Origin: Holosporales bacterium
GTDB taxonomy: Bacteria; Pseudomonadota; Alphaproteobacteria; UBA3830; JAIRMZ01
Direction of reading: 5' to 3'
Assembly (NCBI GenBank): GCA_031255325.1
Contig: JAIRST010000058.1
Span: forward strand, 1 to 6,080
DNA: 6,080 nt
The notes below the pieces were generated by a model. It searched no databases, was not told the origin of the DNA, and was given only the letters and a program-made list of their open reading frames with translations. The translations under genes were made by a program, and so were the position numbers. Positions 1-5,917 of the stretch are shown one piece after another (positions within the stretch are counted from its first letter, which is position 1; the number at the start of each line of letters is the position of its first letter).

Positions 1-60
1 GATAGCTTTCATCTGAGTCTACCCCCCCTCAAAAACATATTGTATTGAATTATAAAGGAA

Positions 61-81
61 TTTTCTCATTTGATGAGAAAA
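61..81. repeat. Perfect 9-bp inverted repeat, 3-base loop
   Basis: TTTTCTCAT at 61-69 is the exact reverse complement of ATGAGAAAA at 73-81, with TTG between. The stem is AT-rich and no separate U-run follows it on either strand, so it is a poor intrinsic terminator. It could be a weak RNA hairpin or a protein binding site, or could have arisen by chance. Confidence 0.4.
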
Positions 82-250
82 AATAGGCAACGCAGAACGC
101 AAAAAACCAATAGAAAAAATAAATCCTTCCTGAAAATCCAAACGCCAACTTGAACACTTCCTGAAATTGCTTATATGACAAATTTAATTGTAACCTTGAT
201 TCCGCTCATCTCGACAGTGCTAGACGAAGAGTGTTTTTTGCGGTAAAGAT

Positions 251-261
251 TATATTATAAG
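251..261 (+). promoter_or_regulatory. Possible -10 region for the rpsP operon
   Basis: The run TATATTATAAG contains TATTAT (253-258), a five-of-six match to TATAAT, and TATAAG (256-261). It lies about 40 bases before the rpsP start, a sensible distance for a short leader. No convincing -35 box sits 16-18 bases upstream (the region is mostly a T run). This is a weak call from base composition and position. Confidence 0.25.
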
Positions 262-299
262 GGCGTTACGTACCCTGGTATGTAAAATAGAGGGATTGA

Positions 300-644
300 A
301 TGGCAGTTAAGATTCGTTTAGCGCGAGCGGGGGCAAAAAAGAAGCCTTTTTATAGAATTGTAGTAACAGATTCTCGCAATCCAAGAGATGGGCGTTTTAT
401 CGAAAAGGTAGGGACTTACGATCCGTTTTTACCTAACGATAATCCGCAACGGGTGTGTTTAAATGAAGAGCGTGTCAAGTATTGGCTGAGTGTTGGTGCG
501 CTTCCAACAGATCGTGTTGCTTTGTTCCTTGGGCGCGCAGGTTATATTCCCATGCCAGAACGTCGGGAAACACCTCAAAAATCAACTCCCAAGAAAAAGG
601 CGCAAGAACGCATGAAAGAAGCGGCGGAGGCTGCTTCTGCCTGA
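300..644 (+). CDS. rpsP: 30S ribosomal protein bS16
   Basis: This is a structural protein of the small ribosomal subunit that binds 16S rRNA and helps 30S assembly. The N-terminus MAVKIRLARAGAKKKPFYRI and the following D-S-R-N-P-R-D-G-R-F-I-E-K-V-G-T-Y-D-P block are diagnostic, as is G-A-L-P-T-D-R-V near residues 66-73. At 114 residues it is longer than the 82-residue E. coli protein. The extra length is a Lys/Glu/Ala-rich tail (about residues 84-114, including K-K-K-A-Q-E-R), as is usual in alphaproteobacteria. The ATG is preceded by AGAGGGA (289-295) at good spacing. The gene ends in tandem stops, TGA TAG (642-647), and its last codons overlap the probable rimM start and contain the rimM ribosome binding site. 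It is the first gene of the rpsP-rimM-trmD operon. Confidence 0.97.
   Translation: MAVKIRLARAGAKKKPFYRIVVTDSRNPRDGRFIEKVGTYDPFLPNDNPQRVCLNEERVKYWLSVGALPTDRVALFLGRAGYIPMPERRETPQKSTPKKKAQERMKEAAEAASA
626..630 (+). promoter_or_regulatory. Shine-Dalgarno GGAGG inside rpsP, likely for rimM
   Basis: GGAGG lies within the rpsP Ala-rich tail codons and is followed, six bases later, by CTG at 637 in the rimM frame. Another in-frame CTG at 631 directly abuts the site and is too close. The position fixes 637 as the most plausible rimM start, because no ATG, GTG or TTG occurs in frame between the stop at 613-615 and the conserved RimM N-terminus. Confidence 0.55.
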
Positions 645-1203
645 TAGGGATTCGGAAAGTATTCTTTGCGTTCAACTTGGGGCAGCTTATGGTATCAAAG
701 GAGGCCTATGGGGCAAGATTTTTCTTGCAACGCCCAATCATCTTAAAAAAGGCCAAGTCTTATTTGATACAATAGGACGTACCTTTCATGTGTCTTCATT
801 TGTTTTTAAAGCGAAGGGACGCGTCGTTTTGTTCTTTTCTGAAATCACAGACCGAACCCAGGCGGAAGCTCTTAAAGGTCTTTCCTTATATCTTTTGAAA
901 AAAGACCTTCCTGATTTAGAGGAAGGTGCCTTTTACACGTATGCCTTGATAGGATGCTCTGTTTTCAGTGCATCTGGAAATAAAATTGGCGTTGTCTTGG
1001 ATGTTGCCAATTTTGGTGCGGGGGACTTACTAGAAATAACAGAAGATGCCTCTCTACATTCAGCGGATGTGTCGCGCTTTTGGGTACCTTTTCATGAAGC
1101 ATTTGTTCATACTGTGGATACGCAAAAGAAAGAAGTTCACGTTGCGGACGATATCTTAGCTTTATTTGGTCCAGAAGCCTTATCATGCAAATTACAGTCT
1201 TAA
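637..1203 (+). CDS. rimM: Ribosome maturation factor RimM (probable CTG start)
   Basis: RimM binds uS19 and assists maturation of the 30S head and 16S rRNA processing in the cytoplasm. From 661 the frame reads ILCVQLGAAYGIKGGLWG, the N-terminal RimM barrel signature (compare V-L-G-x-x-x-x-x-Y-G-I-R-G in E. coli). The C-terminal PRC-barrel half carries A-L-I-G, I-G-V-V-L-D-V, N-F-G-A-G-D-L-L-E-I and W-V-P-F. The first canonical start, GTG at 790, would delete about 50 conserved residues. The frame is open upstream only to a TGA at 613-615. I therefore choose CTG 637, six bases after GGAGG, giving 188 residues (E. coli has 182). ATT at 661 is the other candidate. The start overlaps the rpsP end and the 3' end overlaps trmD by 19 bases, which suggests translational coupling. 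Product call is secure; the exact start is inference. Confidence 0.9.
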   Translation: MPDRDSESILCVQLGAAYGIKGGLWGKIFLATPNHLKKGQVLFDTIGRTFHVSSFVFKAKGRVVLFFSEITDRTQAEALKGLSLYLLKKDLPDLEEGAFYTYALIGCSVFSASGNKIGVVLDVANFGAGDLLEITEDASLHSADVSRFWVPFHEAFVHTVDTQKKEVHVADDILALFGPEALSCKLQS

Positions 1204-1889
1204 CTTTATTTCCGGATATTTTTCCAGGTCCCTTAGAGGTTTCCCTTATTGGAAAAGCATTAAAAAAAGATCTTTGGAACCTTCGTGTTGTCGATTTGAA
1301 AAAATTTACTGTTAAAGGCCGAGTGGATGCCTTTCCTTGTGGAGGAGGATGCGGGATGCTCCTTTCCGCAATAGTCCTCGAAACGGCAATCGCATCATTA
1401 TCTTTATCTACATCAACACAATTTATGTATCTTTCTCCTCGAGGGGCCCTTTTTTCCCAGGAAACAGCGCATAATTTTTCAAAAATGCAAGATATTGTCT
1501 TATTGTGCGGCCGTTACGAAGGCGTCGATGCGCGCTTTTTAGAAAAATATAATTTTATCGAAATCAGTGTGGGGGATTACATTTTGATGGGAGGAGAAGT
1601 GGCGGCGATGGCGGTTATCGAAGCAAGTGTGCGCTTAATCCCTGGTGTTGTCGGCACACCAGAATCGTTGCAAGAGGATTCTTTCGTTGCCTCCTCTGCT
1701 TCGCTGTTAGAGTATCCGCAATATACGCATCCTGTGTCTTGGGAAGAGCGTTCCATACCCTCTGTGCTTCTTTCTGGAAACCACACCGCCGTTAATCAAT
1801 GGCGTTTTACACAAGCATGTGCCACGACACGTATCCGCCGGCCGGATCTGTGGCACCGCTATGTTGCCTGGGCTTTTAAAAAGTCTTAA
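1185..1889 (+). CDS. trmD: tRNA (guanine-37-N1)-methyltransferase
   Basis: TrmD transfers a methyl group from S-adenosylmethionine to N1 of G37, next to the anticodon, and so prevents +1 frameshifting. The SPOUT trefoil-knot motifs are in order: Y-L-S-P-R-G (82-87), L-C-G-R-Y-E-G-V-D (107-115), S-V-G-D-Y-I-L-M-G-G-E (128-138) and R-L-I-P-G-V-V-G (150-157). The residues matching catalytic Arg154 and Asp169 of the characterised enzymes appear to be R150 and D165 (in E-D-S-F). The C-terminal L-L-S-G-N-H and R-I-R-R-P-D-L blocks are also present. It is 234 residues, against 255 in E. coli, mainly because the C-terminus is short. The N-terminal loop reads V-D-A-F-P-C-G-G-G-C-G-M (47-58), unlike the usual V-D-D-x-P-Y-G-G-G-P-G-M. 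Its ATG lies inside the rimM end with only a weak AGAAG upstream, so coupled translation is likely. Confidence 0.96.
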   Translation: MQITVLTLFPDIFPGPLEVSLIGKALKKDLWNLRVVDLKKFTVKGRVDAFPCGGGCGMLLSAIVLETAIASLSLSTSTQFMYLSPRGALFSQETAHNFSKMQDIVLLCGRYEGVDARFLEKYNFIEISVGDYILMGGEVAAMAVIEASVRLIPGVVGTPESLQEDSFVASSASLLEYPQYTHPVSWEERSIPSVLLSGNHTAVNQWRFTQACATTRIRRPDLWHRYVAWAFKKS

Positions 1890-1934
1890 GTCCATAGAGC
1901 AAGGTAAGGGAAAGCTATAGAAAACGCGTCCTTT

Positions 1935-1940
1935 TATAAT
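1935..1940 (+). promoter_or_regulatory. Candidate -10 box TATAAT
   Basis: A perfect TATAAT lies 46 bases after the trmD stop and would start transcription near 1947, about 30 bases before the small ORF at 1977. No good -35 hexamer is seen at 16-18 bases upstream. ATGGA (1939-1943) and TCCAT (1954-1958) form an inverted repeat across the presumed start site and could be an operator, but 5-bp arms are also expected by chance. It may give the transporter a promoter separate from the rpsP operon. Confidence 0.4.
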
Positions 1941-1976
1941 GGATACAAGCAATTCCATGAAAGAGGAGAGGACGTA

Positions 1977-2042
1977 ATGGACAATCTTTCAAATGCCCTA
2001 TTTCTTCTGGAACTTTCTGCTGTTATAAGTCTGCAGGAATAG
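1977..2042 (+). CDS. Putative 21-residue leader peptide or small protein
   Basis: This small ORF lies between trmD and the transporter gene. It begins with ATG five bases after AGGAGAGG (1964-1971), a better ribosome binding site than those of the long genes nearby, and downstream of a TATAAT box. It encodes 21 residues starting MDNLSNALFLLELS and ending in TAG. Six residues are Leu, giving a short hydrophobic middle, probably too short and too acidic to be a stable membrane helix. Its stop overlaps a 5-bp hairpin, and the transporter start lies 31 bases beyond. It could be a leader peptide that couples or attenuates transporter expression, a free small protein, or the remnant start of a lost gene. 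I recognise no family. Confidence 0.4.
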   Translation: MDNLSNALFLLELSAVISLQE

Positions 2043-2054
2043 AGTGTAAACTCT
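2041..2054 (+). promoter_or_regulatory. Small hairpin with GUAA tetraloop at the small-ORF stop
   Basis: AGAGT (2041-2045) pairs perfectly with ACTCT (2050-2054) around GTAA, which as RNA is a GNRA-type tetraloop. The 5' arm begins in the TAG stop of the 21-codon ORF, so a terminating ribosome would cover it. It lies 20 bases before the transporter start. There is no U-run, so it is not a terminator. A role in translation coupling is inference. Confidence 0.25.
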
Positions 2055-2073
2055 CCACAGCAGTTGAGGCTTT

Positions 2074-3300
2074 ATGGTATGGCGTCAGCGTCCGAAAAAA
2101 GGCACTCCCGCTTTCATGCCTTTAACGGTTTGGATTCTAGGCATCGTCAGCCTTTTAACAAACTCTTCCTCTGTCGTTATTACTGCTTTAACGCCGCTTT
2201 TTATTACAGGAATTTTAGGAGGAACGAGCGTTGATGTCGGGCACATCCGTGGATTTACTGAAGCACTCTCTTATATCGTAAAACTATTTTCCGGCGTACT
2301 GAGTGATTATATCGGAAAAAGAAAGATCCTTGTGTTAGCAGGGTATGCCTGTGCCGCTATCACAAAGCCTTTATTCGCCATGGCTAATGGCATTTTGATG
2401 TATGCTACGGCGCAAACGTTAGAGCGTATAGCAAATGGCATGCGCGATACGCCACGTGATGCTCTTATTGCAGATTGTGCGCCCAAAGGAAAAAAAGGAG
2501 TCTGCTTTGGCATCCGTCAAAGTATGGCGTGTGCAGGCTCTGCGCTGGGAGCGTTCTTATGCTATAGGGTTATGCAAGCAACGGGCAGTAACATACGGCT
2601 TACATACTTCCTTGCTATTATTCCGATCGTTATTGCTATTATTTTGTTGTATTGGTTGGTGGAAGAACCTAAAAATCTCGTCCGGTTAAAAGATCAAAAA
2701 AGAAAGGGCTTTCCCATTCGTCGGCAAGAGCTTGCTATGCTCGGACAGCGCTATTGGGTATTTATCAGCGTCGTGTTAGTTTTTATGCTTGTTCGGTTTA
2801 GCGAATCTTTTTTGGTCTTGAAAGCGCAAACGCAAGGAGTGGAAGCGAAATATGCTTCGCTTGTATTGCTTGTTATGTACGTTTTAAATACGCCTGCTGC
2901 GCGCATCGTCGGGAAATTATCCGATTACATAGACCGCCGTATTTTTCTCCTATTTGGCTTTACAGTGTTGCTTATTTCCTGTGTTACGTTGGCGCTTTCG
3001 GATTCTATCTTTATGACGATGATGGGCGTTGCCTTATATGGCATCCATCACGGCGCCACACAAGGCACGTTTTACGCGATGGTGGCTGATTACTCTCCAC
3101 CAAAACTTAAAGGAACAGCATTTGGTGTGTTCAATTTAGTATGCGCTATAGGAATGCTGATCTCTAATGCCATGGTCGGACACTTGTGGCACCTATACAG
3201 CCCCGCGATCGCTTTCTTTGCTCCAGCTATCATCGTATTACTTGCGATCATTGGGCTCACTTTTATTAAAAGTCCCCCTGAAAATGATGAAGAAACATGA
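2074..3300 (+). CDS. Major facilitator superfamily transporter
   Basis: This is a 408-residue inner-membrane secondary transporter with about twelve hydrophobic segments: six between residues 16 and 196, a basic cytoplasmic loop (about 197-225), then six between 227 and 398. The MFS motif A is clear at 74-84 (G-V-L-S-D-Y-I-G-K-R-K), with its second-half copy at 280-289 (G-K-L-S-D-Y-I-D-R-R). The block R-D-T-P-R-D-A-L-I-A-D at 124-134 resembles a subgroup of MFS proteins of undefined substrate common in proteobacteria. The substrate cannot be told from sequence. The ATG has a close GAGG (2066-2069). M15 (2116) is a possible later start but has no ribosome binding site. The gene probably forms a unit with the small ORF before it. 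I see no terminator after it. Confidence 0.9.
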   Translation: MVWRQRPKKGTPAFMPLTVWILGIVSLLTNSSSVVITALTPLFITGILGGTSVDVGHIRGFTEALSYIVKLFSGVLSDYIGKRKILVLAGYACAAITKPLFAMANGILMYATAQTLERIANGMRDTPRDALIADCAPKGKKGVCFGIRQSMACAGSALGAFLCYRVMQATGSNIRLTYFLAIIPIVIAIILLYWLVEEPKNLVRLKDQKRKGFPIRRQELAMLGQRYWVFISVVLVFMLVRFSESFLVLKAQTQGVEAKYASLVLLVMYVLNTPAARIVGKLSDYIDRRIFLLFGFTVLLISCVTLALSDSIFMTMMGVALYGIHHGATQGTFYAMVADYSPPKLKGTAFGVFNLVCAIGMLISNAMVGHLWHLYSPAIAFFAPAIIVLLAIIGLTFIKSPPENDEET

Positions 3301-3739
3301 CATACTAAAAATGAAAAATGAGTTCCAGATTCGTCTCTTTCGGGATTGACAGATTTTGTTCCTATCTTAGATAGCTTTCGTCCTATTCGAAAACCTTAAG
3401 ATTATGGAAATAAAACTCAAAACGTCGCCGAAAAATAAAACAATTTACTTGAGGAACGAGCTGTTAATCTTACAAAAACATCAAAAGGTTCACTATATCT
3501 TACAGATACCTACCTCATCACATTTTGGGAATTAACACTTATATGAAGTTTTGCTCCATGCGTTATCCGTTTTTCTTTTATCGATTGAAAAAAGCTCTTT
3601 TAATGTAAAGTAATGTATTATTGCAATTTTAAAGATTCATCGTCAATTGCTTAAAAAGCCAATATATTTTCAGTCTCACATTTCACCTTAACTCATTCCT
3701 TTTTACTCGTCTAAAACCAAAAAGATATAAAAGGTGCAT
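3301..3739. other. AT-rich intergenic region with no supportable gene
   Basis: This stretch between the transporter and the minus-strand terminator is clearly more AT-rich than its flanks. It has no tRNA, no clear terminator for the transporter and no intact ORF with a ribosome binding site. The longest forward frame of note is 43 codons (ATG 3404 to TAA 3533-3535) without a Shine-Dalgarno sequence; the same frame stays open again for about 25 codons after that stop. This may be chance in AT-rich DNA or the trace of a decayed gene. Short inverted repeats (for example GCAATT 3623-3628 with AATTGC 3645-3650) are unremarkable. Confidence 0.55.
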
Positions 3740-3771
3740 AAAAAAGGCGGCTCCTTTTAAGAGAAACCGCC
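3740..3771 (-). terminator. Intrinsic terminator of the minus-strand secreted-protein gene
   Basis: Read on the minus strand, GGCGGTTTCT (3771-3762) pairs with AGGAGCCGCC (3755-3746) as a 10-bp stem with two G-U wobbles and a six-base loop, followed at once by six U (3745-3740). It begins 19 bases past the stop codon of the secreted-protein gene. The wobble positions would be C-A mismatches in plus-strand RNA, and the A-run would precede the stem there, so the signal acts in one direction only. Confidence 0.9.
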
Positions 3772-3790
3772 ATAACTGTAAAGTATCAAA

Positions 3791-4717
3791 TTACTCTTCA
3801 ACAGGGAGCAGTACAGCGTCTAAAATCTGACGTGCCTCAGTAAGTTTTGAGAAAGGAACATTGCCAGCTCCAAACCCCGCGAGCGCTGTCAGGAAAGAAC
3901 GCAGTCCTATATCAATCTCTTTCTTTTTATTCGTAAGGTTTGTTCCTGACAAAAACTTTAGAGTGTTGGCTGCACGCAATTGATAAAATTGGGAAAAGCC
4001 TTTTCCAAGCTCCTCTTTTGTGCAGTCTTGTAAGGTTATAAGTACATGCGCAAAGTCTTCATCTGCCCTGTCAACAACCTTCGCGAAAATGTCTGCACGA
4101 GTTTGAATGAGCGTTTCTTTTTTTAAAGGAGGAACATTCAACGCTGAAAACGCTGGCGTTAGATCTTTCACCTCATTAGCAGCAAATCCTAGTAAAATAC
4201 CTTCAACAATAGACTTTTGAAAAGGTTTTAGATCGATTTCTAAATTTCCTAGCCACGCTGTTACAATCTCTTCCCCCTCTTGTTTAGTCAAAACCTTCAA
4301 GAGAGAGATATCACGTGCTTTGAACGCCTGCTCAAACTCTTCTACTTTATAACTGATCCATACATCTTTTTGGGCATTAACTTTATCCGCAAGTTCCTCT
4401 TTAACAGCTGCTACTGTTGTCATACAAATTTCTTCTTCTTTATTTCTGAAGTCTGTAAAAAATTTCCTTATAAAAACATTATATTTATTTTTCACAAAAA
4501 GCGATGGCGGGTACAGATCTTGAGCATTATTTGCCTCTTCAAGGACTGCATTCTTAAATGTTTCTATTGTGCTTGCTATTGTCGATTCTACTACCTCAGG
4601 GAAAGACGTTTGGTTTATAGGGGAAACAGGCGTTTGTTCCATCGACCAAGATATTGGTGTAAAAGATACAAGTGCACTGCTCATTAGAAGTCCGGATAGG
4701 AACTTTTTTGTGGTCAT
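3791..4717 (-). CDS. Secreted protein of unknown function
   Basis: No family is recognised with confidence. The product is 308 residues from ATG 4717, which has GGAGAG (4727-4722) at proper spacing; the ATG at 4729 would add four residues but has no ribosome binding site. A Sec signal peptide is clear: MTTKKF, a hydrophobic core, then S-W-S as a likely signal peptidase I site before M-E-Q, leaving a mature protein of about 283 residues. There is no lipobox. The mature part looks mostly helical and is rich in charged residues and Ala. It has only two Cys, one near residue 98 and one near residue 232, and no second membrane segment. Two stretches, about residues 129-152 and 233-257, vaguely resemble the helical E-L-x-x-x-x-x-F-Y segments of DUF2059-type exported proteins, but I cannot confirm this. 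It is a single-gene unit with its own terminator, divergent from mnmA. It could be a periplasmic or host-directed protein. Confidence 0.85.
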   Translation of the reverse strand: MTTKKFLSGLLMSSALVSFTPISWSMEQTPVSPINQTSFPEVVESTIASTIETFKNAVLEEANNAQDLYPPSLFVKNKYNVFIRKFFTDFRNKEEEICMTTVAAVKEELADKVNAQKDVWISYKVEEFEQAFKARDISLLKVLTKQEGEEIVTAWLGNLEIDLKPFQKSIVEGILLGFAANEVKDLTPAFSALNVPPLKKETLIQTRADIFAKVVDRADEDFAHVLITLQDCTKEELGKGFSQFYQLRAANTLKFLSGTNLTNKKKEIDIGLRSFLTALAGFGAGNVPFSKLTEARQILDAVLLPVEE

Positions 4718-4760
4718 TTTTCTCTCCATTTGCTAACCATAGAGAGGAAACTAGTGAGAA

Positions 4761-4766
4761 ATTATT
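4761..4766 (-). promoter_or_regulatory. Possible -10 box for the secreted-protein gene
   Basis: Read on the minus strand this is AATAAT, a five-of-six match to TATAAT. It would start transcription near 4755 and give a leader of roughly 37 bases containing the GGAGAG site. The matching -35 would lie inside the first mnmA codons and is poor. The spacer between the divergent genes is too short for two separate standard promoters, so any mnmA promoter would overlap this one. Confidence 0.25.
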
Positions 4767-4780
4767 AACGAACCCTTAAC

Positions 4781-5860
4781 ATGAATACAGACATAGAATT
4801 TTTTTCATCTGCAAGCAAAAAGACCGTTGCTGTAGCTTTATCGGGTGGCGTAGATAGCTCTGTTTGTACAGCACTTATGAAGGCGGCAGGACATAATGTT
4901 ATTACAATTACTTTAGATCTTTTCCCTCCTCAAGAAGACAGTAAAGACTCTACCCTTCAAGCAGCGCGGCGTATCGCTGATCATTTAGGCGTTCCACACC
5001 ACATATGCGACGTACGCACGCTTTTCCAAAAACAGGTGATTAAATCTTTTGTAGAAAGTTATTGTCGGGGGGAAACGCCCCTTCCCTGCGCGTTATGTAA
5101 TCAGCATGTCAAATTTGGCGCCTTTGTCGACTTTGCGGAAACTTTGGGGGCAGATACCATTGTTACGGGGCATTATGTGCGCAAGAAAGATATAGCCCCC
5201 GGTGTGGCATATTTACACAGAGCTCTGAACACGAAAAAAGACCAAAGTTACTTTTTGTTTGGTATTAACCGAGCCGTTCTTCCAAAACTCTTTTTCCCTT
5301 TAGGCGAGCTAACGAAAGAAAACGTGCGCTCTATTGCGCGGGTGCTAGGGCTACCAAGCCATGATAGAGCCGAGAGCCAGGATATTTGTTTTGTGGGAAA
5401 TCGTCACTATACGGACATTGTCCACGAGCATGTCTCTCAAGAAGCCTTACCTCACCCAGGGAACATTGTCGACAAAACAGGTCAGTGTATTGGGAAACAT
5501 AATGGATTGCTGTATTACACCGTTGGGCAACGAAAGGGACTGCAGGTAACTCTTGGGTATCCAGCGTATGTAACGGCTATTGATACCAGCACAAATACCC
5601 TTATTGTTGGCAAGAAAGAAGATCTTGCGTGTACTTCCCTTGTTGTTAAAGAGGTAAATTGGATTTGCCCCCCCAAAGTACCTACATTCGAAGCTTTAGC
5701 AAAAGTACGTTCCACGCAAGAACCTACTCCTGCGCATATAGAGGTTGCGGGGTCAGAAATGCGTGTTACCTTCCATTTCCCAGAGTATGGCGTTGCTTCC
5801 GGCCAAGCATGTGTTTTATACGACGACGATCGTTTACTGGGCGGCGGATGGATCACGTGA
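4781..5860 (+). CDS. mnmA: tRNA-specific 2-thiouridylase MnmA
   Basis: MnmA adenylates and then thiolates U34 in the wobble position of tRNA-Lys, -Glu and -Gln, taking sulfur from a persulfide relay. The ATP PP-loop S-G-G-V-D-S-S is at residues 21-27. The catalytic Cys is C106 (A-L-C-N-Q-H-V-K-F) and the second, persulfide-forming Cys is C203 (S-Q-D-I-C-F-V-G). Y-T-V-G-Q-R-K-G-L (246-254) and the C-terminal beta barrel ending G-V-A-S-G-Q-A-C-V-L-Y and L-G-G-G complete the family. At 359 residues it is full length (E. coli 368). The position of E. coli Asp99 appears to hold C103 (L-P-C-A-L-C-N); I recall a similar P-C-x-x-C-N in alphaproteobacteria. A stop at 4766-4768 fixes 4781 as the earliest start, yet no Shine-Dalgarno sequence precedes it. 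A seven-C run lies at 5668-5674. Confidence 0.96.
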   Translation: MNTDIEFFSSASKKTVAVALSGGVDSSVCTALMKAAGHNVITITLDLFPPQEDSKDSTLQAARRIADHLGVPHHICDVRTLFQKQVIKSFVESYCRGETPLPCALCNQHVKFGAFVDFAETLGADTIVTGHYVRKKDIAPGVAYLHRALNTKKDQSYFLFGINRAVLPKLFFPLGELTKENVRSIARVLGLPSHDRAESQDICFVGNRHYTDIVHEHVSQEALPHPGNIVDKTGQCIGKHNGLLYYTVGQRKGLQVTLGYPAYVTAIDTSTNTLIVGKKEDLACTSLVVKEVNWICPPKVPTFEALAKVRSTQEPTPAHIEVAGSEMRVTFHFPEYGVASGQACVLYDDDRLLGGGWIT

Positions 5861-5917
5861 TGGAATATGCCTTTTGATAGATTATAAATGATAACGATGG
5901 TGTGGACGTACTGACTC

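Larger units (their letters stand above)
1..299. other. AT-rich non-coding leader upstream of rpsP
   Basis: All forward frames are broken by frequent stops, and no recognisable gene fragment is seen. ffh, which often precedes rpsP in alphaproteobacteria, is not here. The visible contents are a run of seven C at 22-28, a perfect 9-bp inverted repeat at 61-81 and an AT-rich box near 251-261 that may belong to the rpsP promoter. A short hydrophobic reverse-strand frame (157 down to 50, GTG start) is open but has no well-spaced ribosome binding site, so I do not call it a gene. Confidence 0.6.

Noticed and set aside
1..13. Similarity of the first 13 bases to 3370-3382 (GATAGCTTTC shared)
   Set aside because: A ten-base match with no extension on either side is within chance for a 6-kb AT-rich window.
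50..157. 35-residue hydrophobic reverse-strand ORF (GTG start at 157)
   Set aside because: The purine stretch before the GTG is too close to be a good ribosome binding site. The hydrophobicity follows from pyrimidine-rich sequence, so chance is likely.
630..661. Programmed +1 frameshift joining rpsP to rimM
   Set aside because: The rpsP end lacks a recognisable slippery codon of the prfB type, has tandem stops, and bS16 and RimM are separate proteins; independent initiation is simpler.
482..775. 97-residue forward ORF across rpsP and rimM
   Set aside because: It overlaps two certain genes in a third frame and shows no family features.
790..1203. rimM starting at GTG 790
   Set aside because: This would remove the conserved ILCVQLGAAYGIKG segment, which is intact and in frame upstream; a CTG start with a good ribosome binding site explains the sequence better.
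3404..3535. 43-codon forward ORF in the intergenic gap
   Set aside because: It has no ribosome binding site, no recognisable motif and an AT-rich setting; kept only as a possible gene trace.
3570..3592. TTTTTC / GAAAAA inverted repeat as a transporter terminator
   Set aside because: The stem is nearly all A-T with an 11-base loop, and lies about 270 bases past the transporter stop; too weak to call.
4280..4687. 135-residue forward ORF rich in Phe, Cys and Tyr
   Set aside because: It is the antisense shadow of the secreted-protein gene, and its odd composition reflects reverse reading of Lys/Glu codons.
5852..5861. Perfect 10-bp palindrome ATCACGTGAT over the mnmA stop codon
   Set aside because: A single short palindrome made of coding sequence; no second copy or flanking symmetry supports a binding site.
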